Notes: a model not told the origin generated them from the letters alone. A DNA stretch of 64,000 nt from Nakamurella flava (GCF_005298075.1 NZ_SZZH01000006.1:423050-487049); one strand, 5' to 3'. Shown: positions 37,354 through 46,242, counted from the stretch's first letter. Made by a program: numbers and translations.

Positions 37354-38319
37354 ATGTCCGAGATCCTGGTGCTGGTCGGCGGTGTCGGCGCGGATGCTGC
37401 AGTCACCAAGCCCGTCCTGGAGTTGGTGACACTGGCCCGACGATGGGGCGAGCCGTCGGTGGTGGTGTTCGGGTCGACGCCCGATGTCGACCTGCTCGGT
37501 CGGTACGGGGTGTCCACCGTGTACCGCTTCGACGGGCCGGAGTACGCCGACCACCTCATCGCCCCGCGCGCGGAGGCGCTGGCGGCCCTGGTGGCGAACC
37601 GGGCACCGGTGGGGGTCCTGGCGACCGCGTCGACCGACGACCGGGAGATCGCGGCGCGGGTGGCCCTGCGCGTCGGCGCGGGCTTCGTCTACGACGCGGT
37701 CGACGTGCTGGCCGACGCCGACGGGGTGCGCACCGTGCAGTCCGTCTTCGCCGGGAACTATGCGGTGACAGCGAGTTTCGCCGAGGGGCCGGTGGTCGTC
37801 GCGGTCAAGGCCAATGCCGTGACCCCGGCGGAGGTCCAGTCGCCGTCCCCGGCCTCCGTCCAGGTGGTGGAGCACGAGGTCAGCGCCGGGGCCCGGCGGA
37901 CCCGGGTCGTCGCGTCCGAGGTGAAGGAGGCGGCGTCCAGTCGTCCGGAGCTCGGCGGGGCGGCCATCGTGGTGTCCGGCGGACGCGGCACCGGCGGCGA
38001 CTTCTCGCCGATCGAGGAACTCGCGGACGTCCTGGGCGGCGCCGTCGGCGCCTCCCGGGCGGCCGTCGATTCCGGGTGGTACCCGCACCAGTTCCAGGTC
38101 GGCCAGACCGGCAAGACGGTCTCCCCGCAGCTGTACCTGGCCGCCGGCATCAGTGGGGCCATCCAGCATCGGGCCGGGATGCAGACCAGCCGGACCATCG
38201 TCGCCGTCGACAAGGACCCTGAGGCGCCCATCTTCGACCTCGTCGACTTCGGCGTCGTCGGTGATCTGAAGGTCGTGCTGGCCCAGGCCACGGCCGAGAT
38301 CGCCGCCCGTCGAGGCTGA
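37354..38319 (+). CDS. etfA: Electron transfer flavoprotein, alpha subunit
   Basis: FAD-binding subunit of ETF, 321 residues. The N-terminal domain (~1-185) precedes the FAD domain with [10 protein letters not shown], the [36 protein letters not shown] block (~250-280) and [24 protein letters not shown] start at the ATG giving MSEILVLVG; the same frame is open upstream inside etfB without meaning. It probably serves the two acyl-CoA dehydrogenases of this region. Confidence 0.96.
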   Translation: MSEILVLVGGVGADAAVTKPVLELVTLARRWGEPSVVVFGSTPDVDLLGRYGVSTVYRFDGPEYADHLIAPRAEALAALVANRAPVGVLATASTDDREIAARVALRVGAGFVYDAVDVLADADGVRTVQSVFAGNYAVTASFAEGPVVVAVKANAVTPAEVQSPSPASVQVVEHEVSAGARRTRVVASEVKEAASSRPELGGAAIVVSGGRGTGGDFSPIEELADVLGGAVGASRAAVDSGWYPHQFQVGQTGKTVSPQLYLAAGISGAIQHRAGMQTSRTIVAVDKDPEAPIFDLVDFGVVGDLKVVLAQATAEIAARRG

Positions 38320-38487
38320 TGCGCACATCGAAGTCCCCGTTCCCTGTCGGGGTGACGGGCGATGGTCCGCGCCCCGGTGCACGGGCCGGCGAGGAAGGAA
38401 CGACGGCGGTGGGCACGGTGTCGACGATCGCGGGGGTCGTCTCGCTCGCGGTGACGGCGGGGGCGCCGATCCTCGTCGGGCGCAGCG

Positions 38488-39666
38488 TCAGAGTCGTTCG
38501 ATGACGATGGCGTTGGCCATACCCTGGCCCTCGCAAAGCGTTTCCAGTCCGTAGCGTCCGCCGGTGCGTTCCAGGCGGTTGAGCAGTGTCGCCAGCAGGC
38601 GGGTGCCCGACGAACCGAGCGCATGTCCCAGGGCGATGGCCCCGCCGTACGGGTTCAGGCGCTCAGGATCGGCGTGCAGTTGATCCCGCCAGTACAGCGG
38701 GACCGGCGCGAACGCCTCGTTCACTTCATAGGCGTCGACGTCGGCCAGGGTGAGGCCGGCGCGGTCGAGCACCCGTTGCGTCGCGGGGACGACGCCGGTC
38801 AGCATCTCCACCGGGTCGGACCCGACGACGGCGCCGGCGACGAACCGGGCCCGGGGTCGCAGGCCGAGTTGCGCCGCCCGGCTGGCACTCATGATGAGCG
38901 CGACGGACGCCCCGTCGGTGAGTGGGGACGAGTTGCCGGCCGTCACCACCCAGGTGGCCTCGGGAATCCGGCGGGCCGCCTCGTCGCTGCGAAACACCGC
39001 CGGCAGCCGGGCCAGATCGGCGAGACCGGTTCCTGAGCGGATGGTCTCGTCGTCCCGGAGCTCGCCGCGCGGCGTGCCGACCGGCACGATCTCGACGTCG
39101 AACACACCGGTGTCCCGGGCAGTCGTGGCCCGCTGGTGCGACAGTGCGGCGAAGGAGTCCAGCTCCTCCCGCGCGTACCCGTACCGCGCGGCGACCAGTT
39201 CGGCGGACAGTCCCTGCCCGATCAGACCCCCGGGGTAGCGCCGGGCGATCCGCTCGCCCCACGGGTCCTGTCCCATGAAGGCGTGGTTGATCGGGTTGTG
39301 GCTCATCATCTCGACCCCGCCGGCCAGGACGATGTCGTAGAAGCCGGCCATCACCCCGCTGACGGCGAACTGGGTGGCCTGCAGGGCCGAACCGCACTGG
39401 CGGTCCACCGTGGTGCCCGGCACCGTCTCGGGAAGTCCCGCGGCCAGGGCGGCGTTGCGACCGACGTTGACCGCCTGGCGCCCGGCCTGGGACAGCACAC
39501 CCACGATGACGTCCTCGATGGCGCCCGGGTCGATGCCGGTGCGGGTGACCAGTTCGCCGATGGCCCCGGCCAGCAGGTCGACCGGGTGCAGGGCGCTGAG
39601 CCCGCCGCCCGGCTTGCCCTTGCCGCTGGGAGTGCGGACGACGTCGACGAGCACGGCCTCGTTCAT
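38488..39666 (-). CDS. Acetyl-CoA acetyltransferase (thiolase), second copy
   Basis: Thiolase of 392 residues with nucleophile Cys91 (VDRQCGSALQ), His348 (IALGHALGSSG) and Cys378 (TLCEGQGMAN). EVNEAFAPVPLYWRDQL is the active-site Asn/Glu region. It lies downstream of, and in the same direction as, an HSD10-like short-chain dehydrogenase, so dehydrogenase plus thiolase would form the last two steps of a 3-hydroxyacyl-CoA breakdown. The operon is probably controlled by the divergent TetR gene. Convergent with etfA. Confidence 0.94.
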   Translation of the reverse strand: MNEAVLVDVVRTPSGKGKPGGGLSALHPVDLLAGAIGELVTRTGIDPGAIEDVIVGVLSQAGRQAVNVGRNAALAAGLPETVPGTTVDRQCGSALQATQFAVSGVMAGFYDIVLAGGVEMMSHNPINHAFMGQDPWGERIARRYPGGLIGQGLSAELVAARYGYAREELDSFAALSHQRATTARDTGVFDVEIVPVGTPRGELRDDETIRSGTGLADLARLPAVFRSDEAARRIPEATWVVTAGNSSPLTDGASVALIMSASRAAQLGLRPRARFVAGAVVGSDPVEMLTGVVPATQRVLDRAGLTLADVDAYEVNEAFAPVPLYWRDQLHADPERLNPYGGAIALGHALGSSGTRLLATLLNRLERTGGRYGLETLCEGQGMANAIVIERL

Positions 39667-39694
39667 CGGAGGGAACCTGCCTGTTCGGGGTCGG

Positions 39695-39728
39695 CCGCGT
39701 CCGGCGGACCCGACGGGCCCGGACGCGG
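39695..39728 (-). other. Intercistronic hairpin between the SDR and thiolase genes
   Basis: Inverted repeat with 10-bp arms (CCGCGTCCGG / CCGGACGCGG) and a 14-base loop in the 87-base gap. It has no T-run. It could be a partial terminator or an mRNA-stability element that sets the dehydrogenase-to-thiolase ratio. Confidence 0.45.
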
Positions 39729-39753
39729 CGTGGTGGAGGGGCGGGGGCCGGGC

Positions 39754-40515
39754 CTACTGCGGCGGCATGCGAATGGCGCCGTCGAGCCGGATGGTCTCGC
39801 CGTTCAGCATGGGGTTGGCGACGATGTGGGCGACCAGGGCGGCGTACTCGGCCGGCCGTCCGAGCCGCTGCGGGTGCGGGACCTGGGCGCTCAGGGAGGT
39901 CTTCGCGTCCTCGGAGAGCCCGTCGAACATGGGGGTCTCGAAGATCCCAGGGGCGATCGACACGACGCGGATGGCGTGCCGGGCCAGGTCACGGGCCAGC
40001 GGGAGGGTCATCCCGGCGACGCCGGCCTTGGATGCCGCGTAGGCGGCCTGACCGATCTGCCCGTCAAACGCGGCGACCGAGGCGGTGGTGACGATGACGC
40101 CGCGGTCCTCGCCGGCCACGTCGTTGCCGGCCATCCGTTCGGCGGCCAGCCGGATCACGTTGAACATCCCGACCAGGTTGATGTCGATGGTGCGGGCGAA
40201 GGTGTCGAGCGGATGGGCGCCCTTGCTGCCGACCACCCGCGCACCGGTGACGATGCCGGCGCAGTTGACCAGGACGCGCAGCGGGAGCCCGTCGGCGGTC
40301 GCCTGATCCAGCGCGGCGGTGACGGCCTCCGGGTCGCGGACGTCGCCGACCGAGAAGCCGATGCCTTCGGATCGCAGCTGCTCGGTGACGCCCTCCCGGG
40401 GGGCGAGGTCGAGCACCTGGACCCGGGCTCCGAGGCTGGTGAGGTGGCGGGCGGTCGCCAGTCCGAGGCCGGAGGCCCCGCCGGTGACGAGAGCTGCGGT
40501 GTCCGGTAGCGCCAT
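39754..40515 (-). CDS. Short-chain dehydrogenase, 3-hydroxyacyl-CoA dehydrogenase type 2-like
   Basis: NAD-dependent SDR of 253 residues. It has the Rossmann TGGASGLGLAT (residues 11-21), NCAGI, the catalytic Ser in VIVTTASVAAF and YAASK (Tyr/Lys). The long insertion after NCAGI (TGARVVGSKGAHPLDTFARTIDINLVGMFNV) and the GIFETPMFDGL end resemble HSD10-type 2-methyl-3-hydroxybutyryl-CoA dehydrogenases. I start at the ATG giving MALPDTAALVTGG; the frame continues upstream into the TetR region. Divergent from tetR. Confidence 0.92.
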   Translation of the reverse strand: MALPDTAALVTGGASGLGLATARHLTSLGARVQVLDLAPREGVTEQLRSEGIGFSVGDVRDPEAVTAALDQATADGLPLRVLVNCAGIVTGARVVGSKGAHPLDTFARTIDINLVGMFNVIRLAAERMAGNDVAGEDRGVIVTTASVAAFDGQIGQAAYAASKAGVAGMTLPLARDLARHAIRVVSIAPGIFETPMFDGLSEDAKTSLSAQVPHPQRLGRPAEYAALVAHIVANPMLNGETIRLDGAIRMPPQ

Positions 40516-40555
40516 GGGTTGTCCCTCTGCGGTCGACAGGTTGATCAGCGGTCGC

Positions 40556-40593
40556 CAGTACTGTAAAGCAGTCGTCAGTACTGTTGCTAGTAC
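40556..40593. promoter_or_regulatory. Twin CAGTACTG operators between the SDR operon and tetR
   Basis: The 8-bp palindrome CAGTACTG occurs twice (40556-40563, 40576-40583), start to start 20 bp, i.e. two helical turns on one DNA face. A third, overlapping inverted repeat GTACT-N6-AGTAC ends at 40593. This lies in the 120-base divergent region and is the natural binding site for the adjacent TetR protein. Confidence 0.7.
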
Positions 40594-40635
40594 CCCCGGG
40601 GAGCGGTCGCTACGATCCGCGCGAGGGAGGCACAG

Positions 40636-41208
40636 ATGACACGTTCCGGGGTTCAACCGACCACCGCGCGCCGGTCGGACCTGCTCGACGCCCTGGCCGA
40701 CCTGTTCCTGGCCGAGGGCTTCATGTCCTTCACCCTCGACCAGTTGACCGAGCGGCTGCGGTGCTCCAAGAGCACGCTCTACACCCTGGCCCCGAGCAAG
40801 GAGCAGTTGTCCCGGACGGTCATCAAGCACTACTTCCGGCGGTCCGCCGCGGCGGTCGAGGACAAGGTGTCCGCGGTCGACGGTGACGTCGAGGTGTACT
40901 TGAACAGCGTCGCCGAGGAGCTGCGTCCGGCGCAGCCGGCGTTCTACCGCGACCTCGACCTCTTCCCCCCGGGGCGAGAGGTCTACGAGCAGAACGTCGT
41001 GTACGCCACGCAGCGGGTCCAGGAACTCATCGCCAAGGGCGTGGCCGCGGGCGTCTACCGGCCGGTCGACTCGGAGTTCGTGGCCGACCTCATCGCCAAC
41101 GCCCTGGCCCGCATCGGCCGGGGCGAGGTGGCCCGGGCCACCGGCATCGACGACTCGCGGGCGTTCCAACTGCTGTCGGACACGGTCATGGGCGGGCTGC
41201 GCGCCTGA
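40636..41208 (+). CDS. TetR family transcriptional regulator
   Basis: Repressor of 190 residues with an N-terminal HTH (RRSDLLDALADLFLAEGFMSFTLDQLTERLRCSKSTLYTLAPSKEQL) and a C-terminal domain of the TetR_C type (VADLIANALARIGRGEVA). It is divergent from the SDR-thiolase operon and separated from it by paired palindromes, so it most likely represses that operon, probably with an acyl-CoA as ligand (inference from context). A GAGGGAGG SD precedes the ATG. Confidence 0.91.
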   Translation: MTRSGVQPTTARRSDLLDALADLFLAEGFMSFTLDQLTERLRCSKSTLYTLAPSKEQLSRTVIKHYFRRSAAAVEDKVSAVDGDVEVYLNSVAEELRPAQPAFYRDLDLFPPGREVYEQNVVYATQRVQELIAKGVAAGVYRPVDSEFVADLIANALARIGRGEVARATGIDDSRAFQLLSDTVMGGLRA

Positions 41209-41226
41209 CACGGGCCGAACGGAGGG

Positions 41227-42051
41227 TCAGAGACAGCCCAGGCTACGGGCGACATGCACTGCTGCCGTGCGGTTTCCGACCCCGAGCTTGCGCATCGCAC
41301 TGCGCAGATAGGCCCGGACCGTCTCCTCCGCCAGACCCAGGCTCGCGGCCGCCTCGCGGTTGGACAGGCCGGTGGCGACCAGGTGCAGTACCTCGGTCTC
41401 GCGTGGCGCCAACGGTCGGCCGTCCCCGGACGGCGCCGGCTCGTCGCCGGTGAGGGTGCGTAGTTCCGCGACCAGCTCACGGAGCCGGTCGCGCCGTGCC
41501 GGGTCGGTGGTCTCGGCGGACAGCCGCAGCAGTTCGCCGAGAGCCAGGCGGGTGTGCGGCATCGGGTCGGGTTCGACGTCGACCTCGGCCGTGGCCGCGA
41601 TCTCCCGCCGCAGACTCCCCGCGAATGTCGTCGCCTGGTCCAGCACGACGTCACCGATGCGTTGCGAGCCGCGGACCGCTCCGTAGACCACCGCCCGGAT
41701 CCGCCCCCCGATCACTATGGGCAGCGCGAAGATCGAGCCCAGACGCTCCTGGCGGACGACGACGTCGTCGAAGTCATGGGTGATGGTCGTCGTCGAGGCG
41801 TAGTCGTGGACGACCCGCAGCTGCTGGGCGGCGAGCACGGAGCCACCGAGGCCGCGTCCGCGGTTGACCTGCAGATCGACCAGGCCCGGACCGAGCACCC
41901 CGCGGACGTGACCGATGCGCAGTTCGACGCCGGCGCGGTGGCGCCGGGTCGCGCCGGCGAAGACCACGGGCAGACGGGTCGCCTGCTGGAATTGCTTCAG
42001 GCGCAGGCCGAGGACCCGGTCCACCGATTCGGTGAGCGGTTCTGCGATCAC
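41227..42051 (-). CDS. GAF-LuxR family transcriptional regulator
   Basis: Regulator of 274 residues. Residues ~15-150 look like a GAF-type sensor (GGSVLAAQQLRVVHDYASTTTITHDFDDVVVRQERLGSIFALPIVIGGRIRAVVYGAVRG). The C-terminal LuxR/FixJ HTH (~208-270) reads LAPRETEVLHLVATGLSNREAAASLGLAEETVRAYLRSAMRKLG. No receiver domain is present. It is divergent from the acyl-CoA synthetase gene with a perfect inverted repeat between them; activation of that gene is the likely role. Confidence 0.88.
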   Translation of the reverse strand: MIAEPLTESVDRVLGLRLKQFQQATRLPVVFAGATRRHRAGVELRIGHVRGVLGPGLVDLQVNRGRGLGGSVLAAQQLRVVHDYASTTTITHDFDDVVVRQERLGSIFALPIVIGGRIRAVVYGAVRGSQRIGDVVLDQATTFAGSLRREIAATAEVDVEPDPMPHTRLALGELLRLSAETTDPARRDRLRELVAELRTLTGDEPAPSGDGRPLAPRETEVLHLVATGLSNREAAASLGLAEETVRAYLRSAMRKLGVGNRTAAVHVARSLGCL

Positions 42052-42131
42052 GGCGCTGTGACCTCCCGGTGGGGGTGCGCAGCAGCGAAGGTGCGCATCC
42101 TTGACTCTTCACGCCACGATGACGGAGGTCG

Positions 42132-42151
42132 CTACCCCCGTCCGGGGGTAG
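42132..42151. promoter_or_regulatory. LuxR-type operator candidate ahead of the acyl-CoA synthetase
   Basis: Perfect inverted repeat CTACCCCC-GTCC-GGGGGTAG, 20 bp, in the 193-base divergent region between the LuxR regulator and the synthetase. A CATATT -10-like hexamer lies at 42176-42181; if real, the repeat would be centred near -45, a usual activator position. Confidence 0.6.
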
Positions 42152-42244
42152 TCGCCGGCGTAGACGTGCGGCCAGCATATTCCGGCCAGAGCCATGGCGA
42201 TCATCGCGATGAGGCGATGCCTCCCGGATCGGTACGGAGCATTC

Positions 42245-43945
42245 ATGTCGAACAACACCGAGACCTACCGTCAAGCACGCGATCTGCTGCAGGAGCTGTC
42301 CAAGGACTACGGGCGGGCGGTCAGTGAGTTCACCTGGCCGGATTTCGGCGATTCCTTCAACTGGGCGATCGACTGGTTCGACGCGAATGCGCGTGGCAAC
42401 TCCCGCACTGCCCTGTGGATCGTCGAGGAGGACGGCTCGGAGGCCAAGTACACCTTCGACGACATGGCGCGCCGCTCCGACCAGGTGGCCGCCCTGCTGG
42501 CCGCGAACGGCGTCACCCGGGGCGACCGGGTCCTGTTGATGCTCAACAACCAGGTCGAGCTCTGGGACACCATGCTGGCGGTCATGAAGCTCGGCGGGGT
42601 CATCCTGCCGACCACCACGGCCCTGGGTCCGCTGGAGCTCGTCGATCGCATCGAGCGGGGCGGTGCGCGCTACGTGGTGGTCAACGCCGCGGACGTCGGA
42701 AAGTTCGACCAGGTGCCGGGGGGCTACACCCGGTTCGTCGTCGGTGCCCCGGTGCCCGACGGTGCGGTCGACTTCCGGCAGGCCTACGCGCAGCAGGTGC
42801 CGCCCACCGCGCATCCAGGGACGGCGCCGGCGGACACCCAGTTGCTGTACTTCACCTCCGGGACGACGAGCAAGCCGAAACTGGTCGAACACAGCCAGGT
42901 GTCGTATCCGGTCGGGCATCTGGCCACATCGTTCTGGGTCGCGGCCAGGCCCGGTGACGTGCACCTGAACATCTCGTCACCGGGGTGGGCCAAGCACGCG
43001 TGGAGCTGCTTTTTCGCCCCGTGGATCGCGCAGGCGACGATCTTCGTCTACAACTACGCCCGGTTCGACGCGGTCAAGCTGCTCGCGCAGGTGCGGCGGG
43101 CCGAGGTGAACACCTTCTGTGCTCCGCCGACGGTCTGGCGGATGCTGATCAAGGCCGATCTCAGCGGCGGTCGGGGCGCGCTGCGGGAATTGATGTCGGC
43201 GGGCGAGCCGCTCAACCCCGAGGTCATGGAACAGGTGCGCAACGCCTGGGGGCTGACTATTCGCGACGGCTACGGGCAGACCGAGCTGCCGCTGGCCATC
43301 GGCAACGTGCCGGGAATGCCGGTCAAACCCGGTTCGATGGGGCTGCCGTTGCCCGGCGTGCCGATCGTGCTCATCGACCCGCTCACCGGGCAGCGCGCCG
43401 ACGAGGGGGAGATCTGCGTCGACCTGGCCCAGCGCCCGATGAGCCTGATGACCGGCTACCTCGGCGACGACGAGCGCAACGCCGAGGCCATGGCCGACAA
43501 TCTCTACCACACCGGGGATGTCGCCTCCCGGGATGCGGACGGCTACATCTTCTACATCGGTCGCACCGACGACGTCTTCAAGTCCTCGGACTACAAGATC
43601 AGCCCGTTCGAGCTGGAGAGCGTGCTCATCGAGCACCCGGCCGTCGCCGAGGCGGCGATCGTGCCCGCGCCCGACGAGGTGCGGTTGTCGGTCCCGAAGG
43701 CCTACGTCGCGCTCGCCGCCGGCTTCGAGCCGGACGAGCGGACGGCGCTGTCGATCCTGCGGCACGCGCGGGAGAACCTGGCCCCGTACCAGCGGATCCG
43801 CCGGATCGAGTTCTTCGACCTGCCGAAGACCATTTCGGGCAAGATCCGCCGGGTCGACCTGCGGGGGCGCGAGGTCGCGGCCGCGCAGGGCGCCACTCGG
43901 GTCACCGAGTGGCGGGACGATCAGTTCCCGGAGCTGCGCGGCTGA
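42245..43945 (+). CDS. AMP-forming acyl-CoA synthetase
   Basis: ANL-superfamily ligase that activates a carboxylic acid to its CoA thioester via acyl-AMP; 566 residues. Motifs are P-loop-like YFTSGTTSKPKLVEH (~200-215), DGYGQTEL (~342-349), YHTGDVASRDADGYIFYIGRTDDVFKSSDYKISP (~420-455) and the catalytic Lys533 in TISGKIRR. The pattern resembles medium-chain/ACSM-like or propionate-type synthetases rather than acetyl-CoA synthetase Acs. I start at the ATG giving MSNNTETYRQ. It could feed isobutyrate or similar acids into the neighbouring pathway. Confidence 0.92.
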   Translation: MSNNTETYRQARDLLQELSKDYGRAVSEFTWPDFGDSFNWAIDWFDANARGNSRTALWIVEEDGSEAKYTFDDMARRSDQVAALLAANGVTRGDRVLLMLNNQVELWDTMLAVMKLGGVILPTTTALGPLELVDRIERGGARYVVVNAADVGKFDQVPGGYTRFVVGAPVPDGAVDFRQAYAQQVPPTAHPGTAPADTQLLYFTSGTTSKPKLVEHSQVSYPVGHLATSFWVAARPGDVHLNISSPGWAKHAWSCFFAPWIAQATIFVYNYARFDAVKLLAQVRRAEVNTFCAPPTVWRMLIKADLSGGRGALRELMSAGEPLNPEVMEQVRNAWGLTIRDGYGQTELPLAIGNVPGMPVKPGSMGLPLPGVPIVLIDPLTGQRADEGEICVDLAQRPMSLMTGYLGDDERNAEAMADNLYHTGDVASRDADGYIFYIGRTDDVFKSSDYKISPFELESVLIEHPAVAEAAIVPAPDEVRLSVPKAYVALAAGFEPDERTALSILRHARENLAPYQRIRRIEFFDLPKTISGKIRRVDLRGREVAAAQGATRVTEWRDDQFPELRG

Positions 43946-44228
43946 CCCGGACCGCCGGTGCGGTGCCCTGGGGAACGTGGCCCGGGGGCCCGATGGGGGT
44001 CCCCGTGGAGCGAGCGTCAAACACCCGTCGCCTGGAACTACCCAAAGTGATGCACAACTACTGACAGTGCGCAATTCACGGTATGCTGGTCGACGACGGT
44101 CAGCAGCGATCCGTCCCCGCGCCGCAGGTCGGACGCGGCCGTCGGCAATCGAACGGCCGTTTCCGCCGAATCGCCGGTGGGGGTGACCACCGTTGCTCGC
44201 CGGAGCGACCGGAGGACCGGAAGCGGAG

Positions 44229-44741
44229 ATGGCCGAGCCGATGTCGACTCCATCCGAGACCTGGCCGGTCGGCCTGACGGCCGACCAGTCGTCCACCGCT
44301 TCGCCCGAGCTGTCCGCCGGCCCGGTCCGTCGCTGGCCCGATGCCGCCCCGCCGGCCGACCACGACGAGGTCCGCCGTCCGGCGTCGGGTCGCGTCCTGG
44401 TCTGTGACGACCGGTGCGAGGTTCGTGACGCCATCGAGCTGGCCCTCCGGAGCCACCCGGTCCTGCGGCTCGTGGGCCAGGCCGAGGATGCGAGCAGCTG
44501 TCTGAGGGAGATCGACCGGTGTCGACCGGATCTGCTGATCCTGGACGTGAACATGCCCGGCGGCGGACCGTCGATCACCCGGGAACTGCGTCGTCGATGG
44601 CCGGGATTGTTCATCCTGGTGTACTCGAGTCACGGCCAGCAGCGCGTCCGGGAGCAGATGCTCGACGCCGGAGCCGATCAGTTCGTGCTGAAGACGGGGC
44701 GGCTGCGTCCCCTCCTGACCGCACTGGCCGCCGCGGCCTAG
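44229..44741 (+). CDS. Stand-alone response regulator receiver protein
   Basis: A 170-residue protein with a ~50-residue disordered Pro/Ala-rich head followed by one receiver domain and no output domain. It has Asp60/Asp61 (VLVCDD), phospho-acceptor Asp106 (LLILDVNMPGGG), Ser133/134 (ILVYSSHG) and Lys155 (FVLKTG). The layout resembles NarL-type receivers that lost the LuxR HTH. No histidine kinase is near. The start is uncertain: ATG 44229 or 44241. The 283 bases before it contain a CTGACA/TATGCT pair (44061/44082) with a too-short 15-base spacer and nothing else convincing. Confidence 0.8.
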   Translation: MAEPMSTPSETWPVGLTADQSSTASPELSAGPVRRWPDAAPPADHDEVRRPASGRVLVCDDRCEVRDAIELALRSHPVLRLVGQAEDASSCLREIDRCRPDLLILDVNMPGGGPSITRELRRRWPGLFILVYSSHGQQRVREQMLDAGADQFVLKTGRLRPLLTALAAAA

Positions 44742-44881
44742 GTCCGACAGCACGAAACGACATCGGTGTACTGGTCGGCGATGTCGATGCCGGGGCATGG
44801 AGTACCGGCGACGCTGCGCCATCGGGTCGTGACGGCGCGGCGTTTGTTGGACCACTTACCAAAACGTGACATCCGCCCTCA

Positions 44882-44929
44882 TTGACACCCGTGTGAACGC
44901 CGACTTAGTTTGTCTAACCACCGAACTAG
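44882..44929 (+). promoter_or_regulatory. Promoter and XylR-type operator of the xylFGH operon
   Basis: Consensus -35 TTGACA (44882-44887), 17-base spacer, -10 TTAGTT (44905-44910). Overlapping the -10 is TTAGTTTGT-N9-GAACTAG (44905-44929), an imperfect inverted repeat that closely matches the ROK-family XylR operator known from Bacillus (TTAGTTTGT...ACAAACTAA). The transcription start would fall inside the operator, so repressor binding blocks initiation. The leader to xylF is about 120 bases. Confidence 0.8.
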
Positions 44930-45040
44930 TGCGTGACGCGGGCCACAACCGACCTGCGTACGGCAGGCCCGTCGACCTGACCGGTGCACAACAGACACCC
45001 GGCCCGGTGGGCCGGCAGGAACGATCAGAGAGGATCGTCC

Positions 45041-46222
45041 ATGCGTCTCCGTACCCTTGCTGTCACCGGTGTCATCGCCACCGGTGGTCTGCTGCTCGCC
45101 GCCTGTGGCGGGGCGTCGAACACCGCCTCCAGTGCCACCTCGGCCGCGGGTTCCGTGGCCAATTCGGTCACCAGTGCCGCCGGCTCGGCCGGTTCCTCCG
45201 CCAGCAGCTCGGCCGGGGCCTCCAGCTCCAGCGCCGCCGGCGGTGGCGGCGCCGTCACCGGCAAGGTCGGCGTGATCCTGCCGGACACCAAGTCCTCCGC
45301 CCGGTGGGAGACCCAGGACCGTCCGGCTCTGCAGAAGGCCTTCGAGGCCGCCGGAGTCGAGTCCGACATCCAGAACGCCAACGGCGACAAGGCGGCCATG
45401 GCCACCATCGCCGACCAGATGATCGCCAACGGCGTCACCGTCCTGGCCATCGTCAACCTGGACAACGAGTCCGGCGCGGCCATCGAGAACAAGGCCAAGG
45501 CGCAGGGCGTCCAGACCATCGACTACGACCGCCTGACCCTGGGTGGTAGCGCCGACTACTACGTCTCGTTCGACAACACCGAGGTCGGCAAGCTGCAGGG
45601 CGAGGGCCTCAACAAGTGCCTGGGTGGGGGCGACAAGAACATCGTCTTCCTCAACGGCTCGCCGTCGGACTCCAACGCCACCCAGTTCTCGGCGGGCGCG
45701 CACTCCGTCCTGGACTCGATGTCGAACTACAAGCAGGTCGCCGAGCAGGCCGTCCCGGACTGGGACAACCAGCAGGCCGGCACCATCTACGAGCAGATCT
45801 TCACGGCCCAGGCCGGCAACATCCAGGGCGTCCTGGCCGCCAACGACGGCCTGGGCAACGCGGTCATCGCGGTCAACAAGAAGAACGGCCTGCAGATCCC
45901 GGTGACCGGGCAGGACGCCACCGTCCAGGGCCTGCAGAACATCCTGGCCGGCGACCAGTGCATGACGGTGTTCAAGGACACCAACAAGGAGGCCAAGGCG
46001 CTCTCCGACGTGGCCATCGCGCTGGCCAAGGGCGAGAGCCCGACGACCACCGGCACCGTCCAGGACACCAACGGCAACCGTGAGGTCAAGGCCATCCTGG
46101 AGACCCCGGAGGCCATCACCAAGGACAACGTGAAGACCGTCGTCGACGCCGGAGGCGTCACCGCCGCCGAGCTGTGCACCGGCGACTACGCCGCCGCCTG
46201 CACCACCGCCGGCATCAGCTAG
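45041..46222 (+). CDS. xylF: Xylose ABC transporter, substrate-binding lipoprotein
   Basis: Extracytoplasmic sugar-binding protein, 393 residues. It has a lipoprotein signal: a basic start MRLR, a hydrophobic core, lipobox LLLAAC with Cys22. A Ser/Ala/Gly-rich tether (~23-72) and the periplasmic-binding fold follow: KVGVILPDTKSSARWETQDRP, QTIDYDRLTLGGSADYYVSFDN, GVLAANDGLGNAVIAV, and VTGQDATVQGLQNILAGDQCMTVFKDT. These are close to XylF. A GAGAGGATC leader SD precedes the ATG. It is the first gene of the operon, under the XylR-type operator. Confidence 0.94.
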   Translation: MRLRTLAVTGVIATGGLLLAACGGASNTASSATSAAGSVANSVTSAAGSAGSSASSSAGASSSSAAGGGGAVTGKVGVILPDTKSSARWETQDRPALQKAFEAAGVESDIQNANGDKAAMATIADQMIANGVTVLAIVNLDNESGAAIENKAKAQGVQTIDYDRLTLGGSADYYVSFDNTEVGKLQGEGLNKCLGGGDKNIVFLNGSPSDSNATQFSAGAHSVLDSMSNYKQVAEQAVPDWDNQQAGTIYEQIFTAQAGNIQGVLAANDGLGNAVIAVNKKNGLQIPVTGQDATVQGLQNILAGDQCMTVFKDTNKEAKALSDVAIALAKGESPTTTGTVQDTNGNREVKAILETPEAITKDNVKTVVDAGGVTAAELCTGDYAAACTTAGIS

Positions 46223-46242
46223 TCCGTTCGTCCCCGCGGTCC

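Noticed and set aside
39754..41211. SDR frame extended through the TetR gene on the minus strand
   Set aside because: The extension is antisense to tetR and crosses the operator region; the SDR Rossmann motif needs the ATG at 40515.
43946..44228. A gene or promoter in the gap before the receiver protein
   Set aside because: No frame has coding character. The CTGACA/TATGCT pair has a 15-base spacer, too short for confidence.
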